Source: Porites lobata | Lineage: Eukaryota; Cnidaria; Anthozoa; Scleractinia; Poritidae | Reading direction: 5' to 3' | DNA length: 64,000 nucleotides | Assembly (NCBI GenBank): GCA_942486035.1 | Contig: CALNXK010000026.1 | Span: 2,592,001 to 2,656,000 of the forward strand | Shown: piece after piece, positions 36,850 to 45,800 of the stretch | Layout: every line of letters begins with the position of its first letter | Numbering within the stretch: position 1 is the first letter of the stretch | Program-made: the position numbers and the translations under genes | The notes under the pieces: generated by a model | Seen by the model: the letters and a program-made list of their open reading frames with translations, nothing else | Databases searched by the model: none | What the model was told of the DNA's origin: nothing

Positions 36850-39800
36850 GCTTTATGAAACAACACAAACAAGGCAGCTCACTTCATCTCCAACATACTG
36901 ATGTAACATCCTGATAACTGAGGATCCTTTGCAATAAGAAATGGCATCAAATATCTCGTCAATTTCTCCGGGATGACCAACTGGAACCTATAAAAAATAA
37001 TGTTTCTTGTTACTTTGATGCCACATTTAATCATTCAATTTTTTTCCGAACGGTTTCGATTGGCCGCGACACCATCCGTCGATAACTATCGAAATCAGCA
37101 AATAATTATTCTCCTCGTCACTGACAAGTCATGCTATTTTGTATCTTATGCGACCTGGTCCAACTATTGATTATTAGTCGTACAGTGAGTACCAACTGAA
37201 ATTCTCCTTATTCTCCGTTAGCGGTCTCGTTAACATGCACAGGAATAAAACATAGGGTTACATCATAGGTCAATGCGTTGAATTCATGAAAAACATGTGT
37301 TGGTGGTCGAGGGGTTGGAGCTAGGACATGGCATGGATTGTGCCGACAGCGTATAACCATCACCATCACCACCGCAGCCGCCAAAATCAAAGAGAATTTT
37401 TTAACAACGCAAACGGGGACGGTCATATAATGAATTCGCGCTGTTTTGAAAACCGTCGCCGTAAGTCCTACTCATTCAGTCAAGTTGCCACTTTAGAAAA
37501 GAGAAGGAAAGTAGCACTAGTTAACTTTCGCAAACACTTCTGGAACTGTTACTTTGGACAGGGAAAAAATTGGCCAATAGCTGACCGGCGCGTCTCCACG
37601 GTAACCATCCCAGAACCAATTGCCGAACGCATTTCGATTCCAGGTCCCTTATCGTTTCCAAAGTGGCGACTTGTAGGTCATAATGCAACGTGGGTCAAAG
37701 GCGAAGTAATCATGTTTAGAAAGATAAAAAACAAACTTTATCTTCGTGTTTTAACGTCTACAACAAAAGTAAAATTACAGCATTTCACGTCGAATTGGTG
37801 CCAAAGACAGTGAGGATATGTACCAAAAGTGTGATGCACGTGCAACGTTAAATTTAGTAATGGGATTTTACCCACAAAGCGATTATTTACCTCTATGGGA
37901 TGACTTGAGTATGGCAGATATTGTTTCATTAAAGAAAAGAAAAAAATCATATTATTAGTGCAACTTGCCGCCTGTTGATACACAAAGTGAGCAATGATTT
38001 AAAAACATTATCACATTTGTTTGCTTTTTAAATTCCAGGTTGTATAGCATATTTTGGGTGTTTCTTTAGTATTTAGGCTCTTCTGGCCCCGATTGCTCAA
38101 AAGCTGGATAGCGGGCTACTCACCGGATAAAACACAATTCAGCGGATTTCCACAGGACAGAGATTTATCCAGCGGATAGTGCTATCCAGCTCTTGAACAG
38201 CTTGGGCCTGGTGACATCGAGTTAAAAGCAGTATTTACCTTCTAACAAACACTTTCACAAAGAAGTAAGCATCAGTAAAAGAAGCTGGGGTTCGATCCCC
38301 CTAACCCAACATTTTGCCCAAAGTGAGAGGTCAGTGTTAACGTTGGGTTAGGGGAGGGGTAGGTGGGTAGCTCCCCAGCATATTGAAACCTGCCCACCCA
38401 CCACTCCCCTAGTCCAACGTTGGATTAGGGGAGGGGTCGGTGACCGACAATCCTGTACTCATCCGGAAATAACACCTGTTACGTAGAGCGTCAAGTTTCA
38501 GGGAGTGCGCAAAATCTTCACTAACAAACTGCGTCCACACATCAAACTCCGGAAAACAATGATCAACAATTAGGTACTCCATGAATGACGCAAACCCTTC
38601 CTTCAGCCATAAATGTGTCCACCATTCCTGGATAACAGGATCAAAATAGTTTACATTAGCGTGGATAAAACTGGTACGATCGCAGAGTCGTGGGTACGAA
38701 TCTCGTTCAAGCCCGATTTTTCTTTGCTTTTCTTTCTGTTCACTCTTTTTCTTTTCTCATGATTTAAAGAAATAATCGAGTGGCCGAAAAAGAAAACCAA
38801 CGTATTCATTCCGACTAATATTAAAAGTGTTTGCAACGTCTCGTTCGTGATTTTTTGCCAGTATATGGACTTAATAACTGTGGACTAATCATGATTATCT
38901 ATTCGCACTGTACTAGGCTACACCCCGTTCAGTACTGAATTTCTTCATTCTTTAGTCAGCGCGTTTGGTTACTTGCCAACTTGCTAGTACATCACTCACG
39001 TTAGTCTTTAAACGGTTCATTAAGACAATTAAAGAGTATATAAAAACTTGAAGCAGCATTTGGAATCTAAAGCATTTGAACTTACCATGGTCACCTAGGT
39101 GAATGGAAAGATAAAAAAAAACAGAAAGTCAGAAAACACTAAAACTATTGTCTCTTCATTAAAAGTCTTTGGTTTAATTTCTATTTTCTTCCATTCGGTC
39201 AGTGAAAACCAGTCAAGGTACCAGTAACTAAAAATTATTCTGCAGCTAAACTGATCATTTATTTCATTAAAAAAAAGGAAAAAATATTTACAAAATTAGG
39301 CAAAGTTCAAAGCTATTTCTTCTGAAAGTGAGTTTTACTTGCATGTGAATAAAAATTCATTTTCATATCAAGGGTTTCGCTCTCACCTTGCCTTGTCCCT
39401 GTACGGCGTCTCCCCAGGCCTTCTCGGTCAATGCATTTCGGTGACGTATCCGAGAAAAACGCCGACTCGATCGGACCACGTGACTCGAAACGCATCGGCC
39501 GCGCGCAATAATGAGGCCTAAGGACTAGGCAAGCTCTTACCCTCGTTCACCCTCGTTATGAAACAGAGTCTTGGGCTATCATCAGGTAGATGAAATAGCC
39601 TTTTTTCAGTTTTGTAAACATAAAAATGCAATGGATTAATAGGGAGAAATGGAGAAAATATTTACCAAATTTCCAAACCACATGTGAGCAAGTTCGTGAC
39701 CTAAAAACAAACAAAAATGCCAAAACTTATGTCGCTTGTGAACTTTTAATTCCACTAAGGGCACCAAGTTTATAGCCGTTTACAATCGCTCTCGCCTGGG

Positions 39801-42800
39801 CAAACCCGTAAATAAGTAAGCTTGCATCAGAGACTTGTATATATCTACAAACGTGCGCGTTCTTTTACATTTCATCGGAATTAATTCGCTCCAAGAATTC
39901 ATGACATGCCCGGAAATTAACTCTTGGAAACCATGTCCAAGTTCAGAAAGAGGAAGAAAAATTTGTCGTTGCGCATTTCGATCCGTCCTCTATGAAACGT
40001 CGCTTCAAAAGTCTCACTCTGTAGCCGCGCTGTCACGGCAAAGAAATGTACCAGAAAGTGTGATAAACGGGCAAACGACAAATGTGAGTTTGTACCACGT
40101 GACCAAGTTGTTCCTTTGCTTGTCGTTTACTATTCATTATGGTCCCACGGAAATCGGTAGATTCTTGCCAATTCTATCCCTAAGAATTGTTTTGAGCTGT
40201 TTTTATCTGCTCATGTTCTATTTTGAGAATTTCTCAACTTGAATCAGCCGTTTGCCTTAAACTTGACTCTAAATACTCTCTCCTGTAGCACTAAGCTTGA
40301 GATACTAAAGCGTTCAGTTTTTTTTCCAGATTTGGCGTACAACTGCGGAATGAGATACCGTGTAGCTTGTTAAAGAATAGAAATTCGCCGAATTCTCCTG
40401 GATATTTAGGTGTAAGAAAATGACTAAATAGAAACGCGTATCCGGTTTTGATTATACAAAATGTTGGACTGGCTGAATAATTAAGTCCTTAACGACTGAA
40501 CTGATTTTTCTCTGAAACTTTTAAAGTTATTGTTTCCTTAACTCAGTGTTTATGAACAGTTATCCCTTAGTTGTTCGTCTGTCCAGCCTAGGTTAGCGGT
40601 TGCTACCTGTGGGTCAGGGTAATTTCTTAAGTTAAACTCTTGAAATAAAGTTTTGTTCTTGTTGTTGTTGAATATGCTAGCTTGCTACATTGCTGTTGTA
40701 AATCCCGTTCGTACACTTTTCTTATAAAAGAGATTCACTCACCGACAACTATGGCCACACGCTGTCTTGCTGCCGATGAGGAATTCTTTGAATCGATCAA
40801 CAAGCACGTTTCCCTTTTATGGAATAACAACAAAGAAAAGGTCATTTAGATTAGCAGTGAGTCTGATAAACTTTCTCACATTTTACCACAGTTAAAAATC
40901 ACACAGAAATAAAAGTTGACGCTTGCAGAGTCAGCAATTTCCTTAAAATCACTGTATTGCGTCAAACCAAAGGGAAAATGTCGATGTACATGTATTTAGC
41001 ACGAAAGTACTAATTGCGAACACTATTTTTACGCATTCTAACGGAGATGGCACCGCCATTCTACGTGGTCATCCGAGTCACACGAAGGTCTAGCTGTTTG
41101 CAGGTGAAAGGCAGTACCTTCTTTCGTCAGTTATTTCAAAACCCTAAGTACTGGGGCCCGTTTCTCGAAAGTCCCGATAATTAACGGGCCCGGTAAGCTG
41201 TCTCCGTTTACATTAAAGATCGCGGTATCAATAGTTTTGCATCTAGCATGATAAAACTATCAGTTAGTGAAACAAAATGGAGTAGTCTGCTAGCCAGGAT
41301 CAGCGCTCTTATTCTTTATATTTCGATTTGAAAATTTGATTTCGGGTCCGAAAAGTTACCGGGACTTTCGAGAAACGGGCCCCTGGTCCGGCCCCGGGGA
41401 TCGAACCAACGACCTCCCGCATTGTAGTCAAGGGCTCTACGGACGGGGTAGCTCTGCCACTTACATTAATATTGGTACTCTGTTAACTATCAAGGCATCA
41501 TTTAAACTCCCCTAAGGGGATCAAGAGGTTGCCCCTATCATATTATCCCCAAATTCAGATTACCGGCACTCACCCAAGACCAAGGGCAGCAGACTAGGGG
41601 TGCTCACTGCCAGAGATTTTTTAGCCTAGCTACTGCAGAACAGGCGTGTTTTCTTTTTAACGAAGTGATCGCGGCCACCATCTTAAAAGAGACCCCTCAA
41701 CCTCTCCCTTGGAATCGTTTTTTGATTCGCCCCAACTCTCTGTCAGTTTCAACGACCAAGATGGCGGGAGAATATTAGTATCATCGTTCGTACTCAAAAT
41801 ACGTCTGCTTTGCGGGCTAGAAATTTTTTACGATCCTGATACTTTCTAGAAACCCCATCGAGGTTTAAGGTTTAAAGTTTATTTAAGTATAAGCAGATGT
41901 AAAAGAAAGGCATCATGCACTTTCTCCTCAAATATTTCAAGACCCTGAGTTTTGGTCCAGCAGCGACCGAACGCGGGCCTATCTTACCAAACTGCTACAA
42001 GATGGACTCAAATTTACCTGTACGTCACTAAGCCCCAGTTTTCCATAGCTCCTGTAAAGTTATATCAAATTATAGAACTAGTAGTGAGCAATTAGTCAAC
42101 TCAGTGCTTTAAAGGCCTATGTACATACAGTTGCTATTTCAATTAAAACAAAAGAAAACACATGGTTGTTGAAATTATCGAACCATTTTGATTTTCGACT
42201 GATTGATTGTGTTATCCTGCAAATGCTGAATTTTTCATTCAACTCTTTGAAAATTTGCAAGCATATTTATCATGTGCTGCTCGTAGAGGCCGTGCACTAT
42301 GTATTCCTAAATTATCTTAAATTAAACGCCATCCTGTAATGAAGCCTCGACGTCCGGTGACGAACGTGTGCTGTTAAATCACCGCTCAAGAACCCGGGCA
42401 CGAACCAAACACACTTTGTTAATCCCCTTTCCCTCCTTCACCGGGGCCTAAGCGCCTCTAAATGGTGGCTAAATCCCGGCTTTGATAGAGATAACTCCCC
42501 GCTATGTCCCGGTTGTCCGGGGGAATTCCAATTGGCTTATGTATTGACACGTAAATGAAGGTTTCCTAAAACGCTTTGGCAAGAACAGAGCCTAACTAAA
42601 TAGTCACGAGTAAAAGTATAGCTTGAGAGAAATCTCACTTGTGCGATTTCGGGAAAAATGTTGGCGGCGGAGCGGCGAACGCGCGGGGAAAAGTGACACT
42701 TTTTCCCCACGCGTCGTCGGCTCCACCGCAAAACGTTTCCCCGTACTCGCACAGGTGAGCGAGCTCGCACGCCAGTGAGAGTAAGATTCCATTGTTTTTC

Positions 42801-45800
42801 ACCAATTTTTTTTAGATACAACAAACCTATAGGAAAGTCTTGAATTGCAATCAGGTCAAGCTTAGGCAGTTCATACGCAATATCGAAGTATTCTTTATAA
42901 AAAGGTAAGCACTTCTTTGCAACCTATTAAACAAAACAAAAGAAAACAACAAAGAAACTTAAGTAAACAAATAAATAAATAAGATGGTAAGTTCGATAAT
43001 GCCCCATTAACATGTAGAGACTGGGGATGAAGCACCGGCTTCAGTGTCCACATGCATGATCCAAACGAAACCTCAATCACCTTCAGCAACCTAATTACAT
43101 ACATGTACATAAGTACTAAACTCTGTCTAAGTGTTACTGAACCTGAGAAGGAAAGGAGGGAGCGATATTATCCTTTCATTTCCTTTTTCAGCTCTTTTAC
43201 GCACTTTTAAACAAAAAACTAAACTCGTCTTTTCCCAATTTTTTTCACACGATTTGGCACTTTTTTTCCGGCTTTTTTCTCCGACCTCCTATACCGAATC
43301 GTGCTCATTCTAGCATGGTTTCAAAGATCTCTTCACCCTACACAAGTTAACTGACAAAGTTGTCCTTGACCGTTAAAACTGATCACGTCACGAGCGGCAG
43401 AAGGGACGTGAATCCGCGCGGGCGGTTACGAGACGAAAGGGTTAAAAAGAATTGTAAAGAAATGAAGGAAAATAACTCAAAATATAAAAAACAACATCAA
43501 CCTCCAAAGCAAATTGCCCCTGCACAGCTTTCTTCATTGGTGTGTAAACTCTGATGGGTACGCCATCAACATCTTTTCCTTCAACAAAATCAAACTCTCC
43601 AACAACAAACGCCACCAGATAGGTAGACATACTGGGTGACTTGGCAAACTTGACCACCTTAAGGGAACCATCATTAGGGTGACTTGTTTCTTCTATTACA
43701 TTCTGAAAATAAAATTATATAATGTATTGGATATTATGCACGCTGTGATTGGCCGTTGTCTATGATCTATTAGGCTGATTTAGCAACAGAACGGGATCGT
43801 CAGTTGACAACGGCGCGCGCAAATCAAACAACGGTCTGGAGGATTTTAACTGTACTGTACTATACTGTACTTAAATTGTCTTACATTGATAGTAGCATGA
43901 ATTTCATCCGATTACTTCGAGTCGTTATTACTCCCTCAGTTGAGAGGAGAAAACGACTCGAAGAAATCGGATGAATTTCAGGCGACATTGATAGTTGGTT
44001 ATCGCATAAAACAAAAACTGAAACGCTTTATGTAATCACCTTTAACTTCTCAGAGCTATGATTTTTTACTCTAACATTGCAACCGAATAAATATTAGTTA
44101 AAACAAAATTACCATGTTTGACAATGCAACTCTGTCTGTCGGCACAATCAAAGTGATGTCAAAAGTGCTGCGAAGAGCTGGTTCATCCCAGCAGGGGAAG
44201 GCTTGGCGTGCACCTGTTGGCTGTAATTGACAAACAAAGAGAGACTTTACTCTTAAAAAGACCTTATTATAGGAAATGAACGCTGATCATGGAATTGAAT
44301 TAAAATAACTTCAGTTAATAAATTGTGTTAATTTCTTAAATGTTAGGTTCTGCAACTCAAACTGGTCAGATTTCTCCTCTTGACGACTCCCATCATATGT
44401 TTAGGGAAGGTTCCAGAAACAAAGTTTCCATTTCAGATTATACGTTTAACTTTGTTTCTGTTGTCTCAACAAGTTTCGTTTCTTTGTGAACCTTGCATCA
44501 ATTTCCTACATTTTGAAATGTTACCCTCTCTTTCCAATTAATTTCCTCAATTTAAAAGTCATTTTCCTAAAAAAAAAAACAATTAATATAATTTATGTTA
44601 ATTGGTAACTTGCACAGCTGTCTGGTTACTATACCTTTTATACCTTGACATAATGCCAAAATGGTGTTTTACCCTGTTCCAAGTGCTCTTTTAAAGAGCA
44701 TAGGGAAAAAATGAAAATGCACCATCTGCTTTCTTTATGTTTGTCCTTGCGTTGTTTATTGTGTGTCACTTCCCACTATCTGAACACTTGGAACAGGGTA
44801 AAACACAATTTTGGCATTATGTCAAGGTATAAAAGGTATAGTAACCAGACAGCTGTGCAAGTTACCAATTAACATAAATGATATTTAAATACTTCGGCCA
44901 CTCCCTACTACACAGGCACTTGACACAGGCTATTGCATGTGGTTGCGTGTACTAAAAAGGTTCTCAGAGAAGAAAATTCTGACCAGTTTGGGCCACTGCA
45001 ATGAATCCCTTTCACCAGTTAGAGTCGCTCTAGAGTCACCCAGCCAGTTAATGCATAGAGGTGCATCTGCTCAGCAATTACACACTCCATTTTCCCCACT
45101 CAAGAACTATTATACAAAAGTTCTACCTTACTGTCATTGGAAAATACTATTGGAATGATTGCCCTCTTTCTGTTTGGAATAAATCACCCAAAATCCTGTT
45201 CAAAAAGGCACTTTTCCTGTACCTTACTCAATACTAACTTATCAGACTTTGATGTGTGTGTATATGAATTAAATACATTGTAGAGCTACAGTAGAGAAAA
45301 GACAATTTTGTCAAAGGACAATAATTAGTTCTACATGTACTATATACAGTATATACTGCACTCTTCTCCTCTTGTAATGTCCTTGCTTGGGTACATGTGG
45401 TTTGTTACTCAAAGCCATTGTATTAATATATACCACAAATGCATAGTTTTATAGACTGGAGTACAATGAAAGACAAAATCATGCTTTTGCCTAAGCACTG
45501 TCACCTTCTAGTCTTCAAAGTACCTCAAAGTGTGTTGCAGCACAGAATTTCTCACTGCCATCCTCCCCAGTGTATTTACTTCTGTAAAATCCTTTTAATT
45601 TGTCATTTAGTTGACCAGTGAAATCCATTGACAGTAAACCTCTTCCTTTTGGAAGAGGAGAGGAAAATCCAAAGGTGACTGTTTCATCTGAACTGCTATA
45701 GGTGATGTCAGTTGAAGGATAATCTAAAAATTCATAAGCAAAATAATTATAGCCATTCACATATAATACCGTAAAATTCCGAAAATAAGCCCCTCCGTAT

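Noticed and set aside
37328..37813. 161-codon frame on + with a His run
   Set aside because: It covers repeat sequence (GTCTACAACAAAAGTAAAAT then TTTCACGTCG, GTGTGATGCACGTGCAA) also seen at 25.9 and 40.0 kb, lies antisense to a copy A intron, and has no domain signal.
39835..40242. 135-codon frame on +
   Set aside because: Its middle matches the repeat at 25.9 and 35.6 kb (TTCAGAAAGAGG, AAGAAATGTACCAGAAAGTG) and it lies within a copy A intron.
41386..41460. Candidate tRNA gene on minus
   Set aside because: A T-arm-like segment is present but the acceptor stem does not pair; kept only as a tRNA-like remnant.
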